38,877 nt of DNA from Candidatus Thorarchaeota archaeon (GCA_011364905.1 RDNZ01000026.1:1-38877); one strand, 5' to 3'; shown: positions 8,774-17,027, counted from the first letter of the stretch. Notes: generated by a model from the letters alone, not told the origin. A program made the numbers and translations.

Positions 8774-8887
8774 ATGGGAACTATCACGACTGTGGTTGGC
8801 GGTGGCTTTGCAATCATTGCCATTGGTGGCGTCATACTTGTATGGCAACGGAAGAGTCCAATAACGCAGGATGATTCACCAACCTGA
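8774..8887 (+). pseudogene. Out-of-frame membrane-anchor tail after the LRR gene
   Basis: The frame offset by +1 from the LRR gene is open from 8711 to TGA at 8885-8887. It encodes an acidic stretch (KEELLDESETQSDR) and then one membrane segment (GTITTVVGGGFAIIAIGG) followed by VWQRK. This is the same design as the C-terminal anchor of the protease at 5260 (GGGGTILIVGVILVVWRRK). It could be the lost tail of a formerly membrane-anchored LRR protein, separated by a frameshift, or a 37-residue membrane peptide starting at ATG 8774. A sequencing error would also produce this. Confidence 0.45.
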
Positions 8888-9216
8888 GTTTTAGGAAAGC
8901 GAGGCCCTCTGGCCAACTTTTCCATGTTCAATGGCAAACAAAATCCAATCTAATGACCCATGGAGAAGTTCCACCCATTATTGGAATAAGACATAGACGC
9001 TGAATTGATTTTTCAAGACGACTATTTCTCGGTAGGTACAATTGACTGCCATCGTTACGTTTCTATTTGATTCTAGAACAGTTCAGAGCGCATTATAGTT
9101 ACAATTCGAAATATGTGTTAAACTGTTCAATATCGTTCATCAAATGTCCTTATTCATACATGAAAATGAAATTAGTGTTTGATAAAAAAGTGACTAAGAT
9201 TATTACTATTTTAGTG

Positions 9217-9226
9217 TATTATATAC
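9217..9226 (+). promoter_or_regulatory. TATA box ahead of the candidate RNA
   Basis: TATTATATAC at 9217-9226 is a good archaeal TATA box. The usual 25-27 bp spacing places the transcription start at about 9247-9250, where the first complementary arm of the folded region begins, some 300 nt before the next ORF. Confidence 0.45.
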
Positions 9227-9246
9227 GTGAACATTGAATCATTAAT

Positions 9247-9427
9247 GCGTCAAGTTACTAGGATGTTCAAAAGCATCTTTGAAACCATGACGCCCATGGG
9301 CAATCATACGGATAATGAAAAGCATCGCTGGGTCCAAAAAAGAAAATCCGAAACCAGTCTTTGGTTCGGATCTTATGATTGAGAAATCAACGAGGTGATG
9401 CGGAATGAAAAGAAAGAATCCGTATGA
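9247..9427 (+). ncRNA. Candidate structured RNA or long structured leader
   Basis: Several complementary pairs nest inside one another. Domain 1: GCGTCA (9247-9252) with TGACGC (9288-9293), enclosing TTCAAA (9266-9271) with TTTGAA (9278-9283). Domain 2: TCATACGGAT (9304-9313) with ATCCGTATGA (9418-9427), enclosing GCATC (9322-9326 region) with GATGC (9397-9401 region), enclosing the near-perfect hairpin ATCCGAAACCA/TGGTTCGGAT (9346-9371). AATCATA (9302-9308) can also pair with TATGATT (9374-9380), which competes with domain 2. It matches no RNA family that I recognise. It could be a free RNA or a leader controlling the small ORFs at 9551. No folding program was run. Confidence 0.35.
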
Positions 9428-9550
9428 CTCACGGACCATGGATAGCACCATACTTTTGAACTCTCAGCTCTTGATGCTGGAAAGTGCCGAAAGCACCTCT
9501 ATGGACATTTCTTTTCACCCCATGTTACCGAATGGAGAAGATGATAAAAA

Positions 9551-9844
9551 ATGAATGAAATAGTTAGTGGAAACCAACATTCCTTCAAGGTCGTTCTACC
9601 AAAGAGAGTAAGTGATCACACAGATGGCGAACTCAGACTGATGCTCGTGACACTGAAAAACGCAATCGTTGCTAGCTCAGTCCACATATCAAAGATTGAA
9701 CATGAATTGAAGAAACGGAATGCAAATCCGAGGATTCTAAGTGGTCCCAGACTAGAGCTCTTGAGTGGAATCGAGATTGATGAGGATATTGGCGATATAG
9801 AATGGGAAACCCAACTCAATGAGGACAATTCAGTGGCAACATGA
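9551..9844 (+). CDS. Small hypothetical helical protein, paralogue A
   Basis: 97 residues, no family recognised. Residues about 24-57 (GELRLMLVTLKNAIVASS to HELKKR) form a predicted amphipathic helical region, followed by an acidic tail (IDEDIGDIEWE). Its stop overlaps the start of the next ORF (ATGA at 9841-9844). The helical region aligns without gaps with the next protein (pattern D-x-x-L-x-x-ML-x-x-L then I-x-x-I-x-x-E-x-K-x-R), so the two are paralogues. The ATG at 9551 has GGAG about 13 nt upstream. The coupled paralogous partner is the main reason to believe it is a gene. Confidence 0.55.
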   Translation: MNEIVSGNQHSFKVVLPKRVSDHTDGELRLMLVTLKNAIVASSVHISKIEHELKKRNANPRILSGPRLELLSGIEIDEDIGDIEWETQLNEDNSVAT

Positions 9845-10035
9845 TTCAAGAAGATGAACTCATAAAATACTCTGATGTTGACCTCAATAGAATGCTGAGT
9901 TCATTGACTGAAACTGTAGAATCATGTATGACGCAAATTGCATTAATTGATTGGGAGATCAAAAGACGCGGCACCAAAGCCTCGGGAAAACTGAGATTCC
10001 AAGTATCGGACGAGATGGGAAGTGAGCCGCAATAA
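9841..10035 (+). CDS. Small hypothetical helical protein, paralogue B
   Basis: 64 residues, no family recognised. Starts at ATG 9841 inside the stop of the preceding ORF, so translation is probably coupled. Residues 13-46 (VDLNRMLSSLTETVESC to WEIKRRG) match the helical region of paralogue A, with about 10 identities in 34 positions. It has a short basic-polar tail in place of A's acidic tail. A heterodimeric coiled pair would fit, but the function is unknown. Confidence 0.55.
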   Translation: MIQEDELIKYSDVDLNRMLSSLTETVESCMTQIALIDWEIKRRGTKASGKLRFQVSDEMGSEPQ

Positions 10036-10087
10036 TTTTATCATGAGTTGCATATTGATGATAGTCTTCATTTGACTTGACTTATTT

Positions 10088-11299
10088 TCATTTCAAATGT
10101 ATTTTTCCTGTCACATAATGACTTACGAGATAGCAAATGAAGACTCCCAGAGGAAAAACTAGTCCAATTTTTAGGATAGGGTCAAATTCAATGAATGCAA
10201 TGCTAAGGGAGATTGCAACGAGAATGGGCGGATGGACTAGATACATATGATACGCACTAGTGGAAAGATTCCGCAACAAGGGTCCTTGCTTGTTGAACTT
10301 CGCATAAAAGACCTTAATCAGGATGAAAATGACGCCCATGCAAACGATGTTATCAACTAAAGCAAAAAGGAGCGCATGGACATTAGCTCCTCCTGAGAAT
10401 ATAGCGAGATCTGCGTCAATTCCTAAAACGAGGAAGTAATCGAGATAAATCGCTATTACGCAAATGAATACCGTGACTAACCAGATTTTGACTTGTCTTC
10501 TGGTCATCTTTTCGAACCAACGATAACGAACACTGATAATTCCCACGCCAAACATCATTAGATATTGAATGAGCTGACCCCATGGTATTTCCAGTGGACG
10601 GTCGTCTATGGGCAGGACAATCCGAACAAGAAAGGTAAGACATCCAAGGACAACAGCTAGCAGCAGTAAAAAGAGATATCGTGGAATGGGTAGTTCCTGC
10701 GGAATCCTTCGCTTTAACGAATCTACTTTGGTCATCTGACGCCATATGGTATAGACTGCTGTCAAAATCAGCAAGACCCTAAGAAACCACATGGGTCCAC
10801 CAAATGATATGAAGTCGATGAATTTACTCCACGATTGGAATCCATTGTTGTAGTAATTTAGAATAGATCCCTGCAAAACAGGGTTTGCACTCCAAGGTTC
10901 GACTCCTAGGCTGGATAGAATGTAGATCATAACAGGGTTGACGAATAGGATGTATAGAAAGAGAGGAACCCCAAGACGAAGGAGGCGTTCCTTCCAGAAA
11001 CGGTATCCGCCCTTGCGATCATAGCTTTTAGGAGTAAAATAACCCCCCAGCAGGAAGAATAGTCCCAATAGCGAGGTTTGAAATATGCCTCCAATCGATG
11101 CTATTAGGAGAAGGAATACATAGCTCACAGGACCAGTTGGATTGGATTCTTTATAGTACCACCAACCAATATCCACATATGTAACCATCACGTGCCAGAA
11201 AATAATCAGGATGGCAAAGAGAACCTTAATGTTGTCAAGGAAAAGATACCTCTGCTTTTTGGACTCAGTGGTCCATCTGTTTTCATCAGATAGAGTCAT
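10088..11299 (-). CDS. Acyltransferase-3 family membrane protein
   Basis: 403 residues, about ten membrane segments. The N-terminus has the family mark RYLFLDNIKVLFAILIIFWH, where the Arg and the His at the end of helix 1 belong to the proposed active site. FFLLGGYF and ERLLRLGVP follow, then YHMYLVHPP near the C-terminus. The family moves acyl groups onto sugars, glycans or other acceptors at the membrane; the closest style is the MdoC/OpgC-like branch. TATA at 11321-11329 (minus strand) lies 26 bp before the ATG at 11299, so the message is probably leaderless. It is downstream of the DUF3160 gene on the same strand. The acceptor is unknown. Confidence 0.88.
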   Translation of the reverse strand: MTLSDENRWTTESKKQRYLFLDNIKVLFAILIIFWHVMVTYVDIGWWYYKESNPTGPVSYVFLLLIASIGGIFQTSLLGLFFLLGGYFTPKSYDRKGGYRFWKERLLRLGVPLFLYILFVNPVMIYILSSLGVEPWSANPVLQGSILNYYNNGFQSWSKFIDFISFGGPMWFLRVLLILTAVYTIWRQMTKVDSLKRRIPQELPIPRYLFLLLLAVVLGCLTFLVRIVLPIDDRPLEIPWGQLIQYLMMFGVGIISVRYRWFEKMTRRQVKIWLVTVFICVIAIYLDYFLVLGIDADLAIFSGGANVHALLFALVDNIVCMGVIFILIKVFYAKFNKQGPLLRNLSTSAYHMYLVHPPILVAISLSIAFIEFDPILKIGLVFPLGVFICYLVSHYVTGKIHLK

Positions 11300-11320
11300 C
11301 CTTTATTTTCAAAAAGCATC

Positions 11321-11329
11321 TATTTTATG
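11321..11329 (-). promoter_or_regulatory. TATA box of the acyltransferase gene
   Basis: On the minus strand this reads CATAAAATAG, centred 26 bp before the ATG at 11299. That spacing puts the transcription start on the start codon, which predicts a leaderless mRNA; AAAGG directly before the ATG is too close to act as a ribosome site. Confidence 0.5.
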
Positions 11330-11381
11330 AGCTCTGATTTAAACATGCTTGTTCAAAGAGGAGGCTTCCGAAGGCGACATT

Positions 11382-13634
11382 CTAGTTCCTTCTGTTAATT
11401 ACAGCAGCTGCAAAAACAGGGAATGGGAATTCCCAATCCGCCACGAAACTCGCTGTCCATGATGGGAGTGCAGGTTCAGTCCCTTGAGCAATCATGTCTT
11501 GCCATGCCTCATCTGTGAGTCTATCATTCATTGGCCAGGTGAACTCATAGTAGGAGAAAACTGCGCCTCTTGTCAGAATGACCTGACCATCAATCGGAAC
11601 AGCCACAAGAATGACCATTGGATGTCCAACGCCTTCCTCCAAGACGCTCCCTGTATTTGCATCAGTGTGTACATCTGCAATCACAGCCATGTCTTTATCA
11701 GCATCAGATGATGTTTCACTATCAGTTGAAAATGTGACTATGGACTCAAGTAGATTGCCACTGTTCTGAATTAGACGGAACTCATCCTCTGTAAGTGGTG
11801 TTCCTTCCAACTCCTTAATTGAAATGGTCTGGAAGGCAAGCAGGAGATCCTGCAATTTCTGGAGCTTGTCTTGGATGAGAGATGAAAGAAGACAGCGTGA
11901 GTCGAGACCAGTCATCATCATTTGACACAGCGATGCTAGTCGAGCGTATAGACGCGGAATTGGCTCTACATAGCCTTTGACTTGAGGAGGAAGACCTGCG
12001 AGCACGGTGTAGGGTTGTTTTGCATAGAGAATCGTGTCATGACGAAGCTCGGTCCATGAAGCTAGTGCAGTAGACAACTGCTTGTCGACCCAGGCTTCGC
12101 TTTGCATAAAGAATGGATACCCTTCCCCAGGATCAGTCAATAGAGGAAGAAGTGAATAAAGCCACAGATAATACAGGTTCTGAGTCCATTCGTTTTCGGT
12201 AAGATTCCCGATCATATTCCAGAGCATTTCCATTTGTGAAACATAGTTAACGTAGTCCTTTTGGTCTTCAAGAAGTTCCCACGCACGACCAGACCCAAAA
12301 GCCGCCATGACATCGAGGCCCATCGGCATCAATCGCGGATTTAGAAGAGTGCCAACATTATCATAGATAAGTTGACCAAGTATGTAGCTATCAGGAATGT
12401 ATCTTTGACCCATGAAACGAAAGCCCATGGTTTGATTCAGGTTTTCTCCATCAGAAATTGGATGGCTCAGAATGAGTGGCTCTCTAAGGAGCAGTGCCTC
12501 ATCTATGAAATGTTCAAGGAGAACCTCATTGTTCAAGTCAGCAATCTGAACATCAGTTCCATAAATCTCTCGGATGAGTGTCAGGTACTCGGATGGAACT
12601 AAATCGTCAGCCGCCCCGACAAAGAAAGCGGTTGGCTCATAGAGTGCATCCCAAACATCAAGTCCCACGGGAGCGCCTGAAAGACCTGGGACATTCTCTG
12701 TGAGCGCAAGACAAATGAGGATGGCTTGAGCAGTGTTGTCCTCGCCACTCTCATTTGGAGATGGTTCGGCGTCTGGTTGTAATCTAAAGGACACTCGACC
12801 ATACCACATCATTGCTTGGAAATATCTCTGTAGAGTTTCACTTCTGGTGTAATGACCTCTTGGGACAAACTGTGTGAAGTCCTCTAAATAGTTCATGAAC
12901 CAAGAGGAGGTGATTGCTGAGTGGGCCTCAATTAGAAGAAGGACATTTTCCACTTGCGTTTCAACCTCAGAGGAGAAGGCGGCGGGGATTGTCCAGTCAT
13001 TATCGATCAACTTCATCGCAACTGAAAAGAACATCAAGTTCCTAAGAGCCGCATCCTTCCATCGTCCTGCAGAAGCTACCTGATACTGATTGAAAGACAC
13101 ATCAAGTAGAGCAGCAGTGAGATTGCTGAGTAGGTCCCAGAAGGAATAGACTTCAATCTCTCTCAAAGCCATGTCATAGAGCACGTGGTATGCATGCAGG
13201 ACTGAGTCAGAGGTAACAAAACTCGGTATTCCTCGTTCGTCATTTTCAGAGAGAATATCATAGATTTGTTTGTATTTCGATTGAGAAACCACTGCAAATC
13301 CATTGCTCTGAATCATGGACGAAACGTCGCTTGGAAGCGTTGGATAATCATTGAGATTCACGATGTTAGTCAGTCCGGGATTAACAGTATACGTTGGAGC
13401 ATTGGGACTGAAAGGCTCCTCATATGGAATGAAATCGGCAAAATCCCCTGTCACTATGTTATTGATCGTGTAGGTAGGCGCAATGGGATGCCCTGAGGGA
13501 TGGATGAAGAATGCCCCGGATAGAAATCCAATAGTGGTAACAAAACTCACAGCGAGTAAGGCTGATGCGATACCAGCAGCCATTATTTTTCTTCTCGTCT
13601 CATTATCGAGTGCCCTGACTATCACCGAATACAT
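11382..13634 (-). CDS. DUF3160-family secreted or membrane-anchored protein
   Basis: About 750 residues from the ATG at 13634 (a TTG at 13643 is also in frame). A single hydrophobic segment near the N-terminus (about 17-43) acts as signal or anchor and places the rest outside. Two similar short motifs APTYTINN and APTYTVNPG follow. The body matches the DUF3160 pattern: NGFAVV-x-Q, IPSFVTSDSVLHAYHVLYD, GRGHYTRSE-type motif (RGHYTRSETLQRYFQAMMWYG), and a late VADVHTD (about 660). The family is widespread in bacteria and archaea with no assigned function; the length is usual for it. The divergent wHTH gene at 13750 is a candidate regulator. Confidence 0.88.
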   Translation of the reverse strand: MYSVIVRALDNETRRKIMAAGIASALLAVSFVTTIGFLSGAFFIHPSGHPIAPTYTINNIVTGDFADFIPYEEPFSPNAPTYTVNPGLTNIVNLNDYPTLPSDVSSMIQSNGFAVVSQSKYKQIYDILSENDERGIPSFVTSDSVLHAYHVLYDMALREIEVYSFWDLLSNLTAALLDVSFNQYQVASAGRWKDAALRNLMFFSVAMKLIDNDWTIPAAFSSEVETQVENVLLLIEAHSAITSSWFMNYLEDFTQFVPRGHYTRSETLQRYFQAMMWYGRVSFRLQPDAEPSPNESGEDNTAQAILICLALTENVPGLSGAPVGLDVWDALYEPTAFFVGAADDLVPSEYLTLIREIYGTDVQIADLNNEVLLEHFIDEALLLREPLILSHPISDGENLNQTMGFRFMGQRYIPDSYILGQLIYDNVGTLLNPRLMPMGLDVMAAFGSGRAWELLEDQKDYVNYVSQMEMLWNMIGNLTENEWTQNLYYLWLYSLLPLLTDPGEGYPFFMQSEAWVDKQLSTALASWTELRHDTILYAKQPYTVLAGLPPQVKGYVEPIPRLYARLASLCQMMMTGLDSRCLLSSLIQDKLQKLQDLLLAFQTISIKELEGTPLTEDEFRLIQNSGNLLESIVTFSTDSETSSDADKDMAVIADVHTDANTGSVLEEGVGHPMVILVAVPIDGQVILTRGAVFSYYEFTWPMNDRLTDEAWQDMIAQGTEPALPSWTASFVADWEFPFPVFAAAVINRRN

Positions 13635-13672
13635 AAGAATCAATGGGAACTATTTCTACTTAGTACCATGGA

Positions 13673-13712
13673 TTAGAACACTTTGTCCAGAATTTAGAAC
13701 ATGCAAATAATA
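13673..13712 (+). promoter_or_regulatory. Direct repeats TTAGAACA between divergent genes, with TATA
   Basis: TTAGAACA occurs at 13673-13680 and at 13694-13701, exactly 21 bp apart (two helical turns), in the 115-bp gap between the DUF3160 gene (minus) and the membrane wHTH gene (plus). A TATA-like AAATAATA follows at 13705-13712. The arrangement suggests an operator for the wHTH protein; this is inference. Confidence 0.4.
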
Positions 13713-13749
13713 GGAATAGATTAATTGCGAATGCTGCCTCCAGAAATAT

Positions 13750-14211
13750 GTGGATGGGATGAGAGATAGTTCTGATGAGAATGCAATTGAGTCGGAACTC
13801 AGAGGCAACACCTTACGGGTCTACTGGTATATGCTTTCGCAGAATGAGCCAGTTGGTGTGCGGCAAGTGCAGAGAGCTATTACAATGTCTAGTCCATCCG
13901 TTGCCAGCCACCACTTGTCCAAGCTTGTGTCTCTAGAACTAGTTGAGAAACTTCCAGATAACTCCTATCAAGTGAGTAGAGTAGTCAAAGTGGGAGTTCT
14001 GAAGAACTTCATTGAGTTCCGTGGTCGGTTTCTCCCACGTTATGTATTTGTTGCCATCTTCTTTTCTGCCTACACAATTGCGTATCTTGCACTGACTCTC
14101 ATTGCGAATCCAGGGATCTACGATAGACTCATAGCAATCGCCATTGGGCTTATTGGCGCAGCATTTGCATGGATTGAGAGCATTAGGCTATGGAAATTGA
14201 AACTCAGTTAG
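13750..14211 (+). CDS. Winged-helix regulator with two membrane segments
   Basis: 153 residues from GTG 13750; ATG at 13759 (MRDSSDE) is an alternative. Residues about 18-78 form an ArsR/MarR-like winged helix (RVYWYMLSQNEPVGVRQVQRA, SSPSVASHHLSKL, LELVEKL). Two hydrophobic helices follow (about 97-118 and 124-143), so the DNA-binding part is tied to the membrane. Such one-component membrane regulators are common in archaea. It is divergent from the DUF3160 gene and 42 bp ahead of the nitroreductase, so it may control either. Signal unknown. Confidence 0.8.
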   Translation: MDGMRDSSDENAIESELRGNTLRVYWYMLSQNEPVGVRQVQRAITMSSPSVASHHLSKLVSLELVEKLPDNSYQVSRVVKVGVLKNFIEFRGRFLPRYVFVAIFFSAYTIAYLALTLIANPGIYDRLIAIAIGLIGAAFAWIESIRLWKLKLS

Positions 14212-14253
14212 AGTTCAGTAAACCTCTTGAGTCTATTCTACTGAGTGTTGTTC

Positions 14254-15048
14254 ATGACAGATAGCTCAACTGCAGACATCGTTTTCAGAGTCATTCATAA
14301 TAGAAGATCAGTCCGGAAGTACTTAGACAAAGAAGTTAGCAATGAAATTCTTTTCAAAATCCTCGAAGCTGGATTTAGAGCCCCTTTCGCTGCTCAGCTT
14401 TGTTCGGCAATCTACACACGGAGTCGAGAGAAGATGAAGGAAGCGGGAATCTCAGTTTATTCCACAGCCCCAGTCCATCTAATCTTCTTCATTGACTTCT
14501 GCAGACTAGAGAAGATAATGACACATCGCAGTCACGAATATGGCTATGACGATATGATGGCAATCTGGTTAGGAATGCAAGATGTTTCGCTGATGATTGA
14601 AAACCTGACAATTGCTGCCGAATCCTTAGGATTGGGTTCTGTTCTGTATGGTCTCGCACCATTGAAGGCAGACTCAATCGCAAAAACATTCAAAGTTCCT
14701 AAGCGTGTCTTTCCCGTTGTAGGTATGAGTATTGGGTATCCTGACCCATCAGAGAACACAGAGATACGCCCAAGGTTCCCATTAGAGATGGCTGCGTTTG
14801 AGGATGAGTATCGCAACCATACTGACGAGGATGTCAAGGCCTGCATGAAGGTGATGGATGAGGGCTACATCGCACAGGGATACTACATCAAGGACCGCAC
14901 AAAGGTGGAACTCGTTGACAAAGAGGACACAATCGGATTTGACAAATACTCTTGGTCAGAGCATATCTCAAGGAAGTTCAGGAGTGCATTTCGAAGCGGA
15001 GACCCTCTACTAGACATCCTCAGAAGGCATGGATTTGACCTGAAATAA
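14254..15048 (+). CDS. Nitroreductase-family flavoprotein
   Basis: 264 residues from ATG 14254 (GTG 14245 also in frame). The FMN-binding start NRRSVRKYLDKEV is followed by ILEAGFRAPFAAQL and, in the second half, IAAESLGLGSVLYGL and FPVVGMSIGYP, which are the usual nitroreductase motifs. These enzymes use FMN and NAD(P)H to reduce nitro groups, quinones or enones. The C-terminal part after about residue 195 (DEDVKACMKVMDEGY onward) is longer than in the smallest members and probably wraps the dimer. It precedes an Fpg-like glycosylase by 54 bp; a joint role in oxidative or chemical stress is possible but not shown. Confidence 0.85.
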   Translation: MTDSSTADIVFRVIHNRRSVRKYLDKEVSNEILFKILEAGFRAPFAAQLCSAIYTRSREKMKEAGISVYSTAPVHLIFFIDFCRLEKIMTHRSHEYGYDDMMAIWLGMQDVSLMIENLTIAAESLGLGSVLYGLAPLKADSIAKTFKVPKRVFPVVGMSIGYPDPSENTEIRPRFPLEMAAFEDEYRNHTDEDVKACMKVMDEGYIAQGYYIKDRTKVELVDKEDTIGFDKYSWSEHISRKFRSAFRSGDPLLDILRRHGFDLK

Positions 15049-15102
15049 AGTGAAAAAGGTTGTTTCACTAAAAGAATACAGCGAGTTAGGGTTTGAAGAG
15101 AA

Positions 15103-15945
15103 ATGAGTATTGAAATTTCGGAAGCACACATTATCGCTGAACAGATGACAACCGCACTTCTTGACAAGAAGGTAAAGTCAGTCGCCCTCTATGATTATGA
15201 GAAACTGCAAAAAGTTGGTTTCATTAACAAGAAGATAAAGGATTTCGACAATCTAATCGGCTGTAAGATCAAATCTATCGACCATCGCGGAAATGTCATA
15301 CGTGTCCATTTCAATAAAAAGATGAATCTCGTTCTTTGCGGTGATTACGGAGCGAAGTATCGTTTCTTCAGTAGTGATGAAGACCTGCCAAAGAAGATTC
15401 ACTTCAAAATGGGATTCACTGATGGATCGTTCCTGACCATAAGACAAATAGGAATGGGTTCAATCAATGCTGCCGAAGACAGCCAAGTCCCGAGTCTCTA
15501 CGTAATTAAGCGAGACTTCTCAGATACTCCATCTCCTATTGGAGACCATGACTTCACTTCAGAGAGGTTCTCTGAATTGCTTGTGGGAAAGAAACAGAAT
15601 ATCAAGGCGGCCCTTGTTGGAAAAACTGCTGTTGTGGTTGGTCTGAGTAATTCAGCATTTCAAGAGATCATCTACAAAGCAGGCATACATCCCAAGAGAA
15701 ACACTGGAACCTTGACTGAAACAGAGAGAAACAGTCTATATGATGCATTGAAACAGATTCTCAATGAAAGAATATGCGCCGGAGGAAAGAATCAATTCGA
15801 AGACCTCTATGGAAAACCAGGGCGACATGTCCCTGTCATGGGTCCGAACATGAAGGATCAGAGTTGTCCACAGTGCGGTGCAGCCATAGAGAAGATTGCT
15901 CATGGGGGAGGACAAGTTTACTTCTGCCCACACTGTCAAAGATAG
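15103..15945 (+). CDS. Fpg/Nei-like DNA glycosylase, divergent N-terminus
   Basis: 280 residues. The order is that of Fpg/Nei proteins: N-terminal beta-sandwich, helix-two-turn-helix (FQEIIYKAGIHPKRNTGTL, about 186-206), and a C-terminal zinc finger CPQC-x16-CPHC (about 259-279). Fpg and Nei normally begin M-P-E, with Pro2 as the Schiff-base nucleophile. This protein begins M-S-I-E-I-S-E-A and has no Pro2, like a subfamily beginning M-x-E-(L/I)-P-E-A, but here that Pro is also Ser. DNA binding at damaged bases is likely; the usual lyase chemistry is doubtful. The ATG at 15103 is 9 nt after AAGAG. A 7-bp inverted repeat (15049-15055, 15063-15069) lies just upstream. Confidence 0.82.
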   Translation: MSIEISEAHIIAEQMTTALLDKKVKSVALYDYEKLQKVGFINKKIKDFDNLIGCKIKSIDHRGNVIRVHFNKKMNLVLCGDYGAKYRFFSSDEDLPKKIHFKMGFTDGSFLTIRQIGMGSINAAEDSQVPSLYVIKRDFSDTPSPIGDHDFTSERFSELLVGKKQNIKAALVGKTAVVVGLSNSAFQEIIYKAGIHPKRNTGTLTETERNSLYDALKQILNERICAGGKNQFEDLYGKPGRHVPVMGPNMKDQSCPQCGAAIEKIAHGGGQVYFCPHCQR

Positions 15946-16130
15946 TCCTGATTTTTCATTTTGAAAAACAAACATATTCAAAAGATTATAAGAAGGCAGT
16001 TAGGCCAAGGAATGTGTTATTTGTTAAGAGAATTCGCTTCCTGAATCGATTGATGCGATTTCCTGGTATTTGGGAACCACAGGATACATTCTCAGGAGTG
16101 CTCTGCTTCTGAAAACTGTATGGTTACGAT

Positions 16131-16946
16131 GTGTATTATGCAAAAAGGGTGTATGTGTTGCCAAATCGAAAACGACTAATCAACTCGCTCATAATCATTG
16201 GAATAATACTCTCAATGGGAGTGATTGCTGCTTTTAATTTACCAAATCTATTGACTAATCGGCAGCTCGTGGGAGTTTCCAGCATCGAGTCATTTGTTCC
16301 CATTTACATTGTATATGATCCTCCAGGTAATGGTAGTTTTAGCGAGATTACCACAGCCAACGAAGGACAAGTCGTGGCATCTTTCAGGAGTATGGAAAAG
16401 AGCTTGGTTGTGATAGGGGAGTATGATGTTAGTCTTGGATTCGGTTCTGCTGGTGGTCCCAAAGATGAGAGGATGCATTTTGTTCTCTGCGAAGAACTGA
16501 ATATGACATGGTCCCTTTGGCATTGCCAACTCTTTGCATCAGAATGGTATGAAGCAATTCTAGAATCTACTAGTCATCTTGGAGACGGTGTTTTGAGGTT
16601 TGATAATCTAGCTAGCTTTGGATTATGGGTACAAGACCTCACAGGTACATCTGGTTCGTTCATGTATAATGTGAGTTTCTCGAGTAATCAAACAGAAAAG
16701 CTGACACTGTCTTATAGCAAGTCAAGATTTGACGATATCAAATCTGGATTCAATATGACCCTCTTTGATGTTAACTTCGTAGTTCATGTCTTTGTCAATA
16801 CGGGTACAAGACGAATTCTGCTCAATCAGACCTACTTTGATATGAATGAAGACCTAAGTTTCAGTCTAGTGTCAAATGGAAATATGGAGGAAGTGTCACC
16901 TGGAATTGTCCAACTGGACGACTTGCTTGTTTGGTTTAGCAAATGA
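16131..16946 (+). CDS. Hypothetical exported protein with N-terminal anchor
   Basis: About 271 residues from GTG 16131; GTG codons at 16149 and 16155 are alternatives and the start is not settled. A basic stretch (NRKRL) precedes one membrane segment (about 18-37, LIIIGIILSMGVIAAFNLP). The rest is polar and beta-rich with several N-x-S/T sites (NGSF, NMTW, NVSF, NQTE, NMTL, NQTY), as expected for an archaeal extracellular domain. I recognise no family. The gene stands alone: 185 bp from the glycosylase gene and 182 bp from mtrH. Confidence 0.7.
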   Translation: MYYAKRVYVLPNRKRLINSLIIIGIILSMGVIAAFNLPNLLTNRQLVGVSSIESFVPIYIVYDPPGNGSFSEITTANEGQVVASFRSMEKSLVVIGEYDVSLGFGSAGGPKDERMHFVLCEELNMTWSLWHCQLFASEWYEAILESTSHLGDGVLRFDNLASFGLWVQDLTGTSGSFMYNVSFSSNQTEKLTLSYSKSRFDDIKSGFNMTLFDVNFVVHVFVNTGTRRILLNQTYFDMNEDLSFSLVSNGNMEEVSPGIVQLDDLLVWFSK

Positions 16947-17027
16947 TTTCTCATTAACCTGAAGGTCAGTCCTGCTATCTCCGTTTGTCAATCCCGTTTA
17001 AAAGTCTGCAAGAACGGAACAATTCAT

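Larger units (their letters stand above)
8888..9550. other. Gene-free stretch, AT-rich
   Basis: No convincing protein-coding frame is present. The first half is AT-rich and includes an inverted repeat GAACAGTT (9076-9083) with AACTGTTC (9121-9128). The second half contains a TATA box at about 9219-9225 and several nested complementary segments (see 9247-9427). A small hairpin GTGC-CGAAA-GCAC is at 9484-9496. It ends with GGAGAAGATG before the small ORF at 9551. Confidence 0.6.

Noticed and set aside
8673..8864. 63-residue ORF overlapping the LRR end
   Set aside because: It is the frame that gives no membrane anchor; the +1 frame ending at 8887 carries the recognisable anchor pattern instead.
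9242..9451. 69-residue minus-strand ORF in the gene-free region
   Set aside because: No ribosome site, no recognisable motif, and it lies over the palindromic structured region, which makes open frames on both strands more likely.
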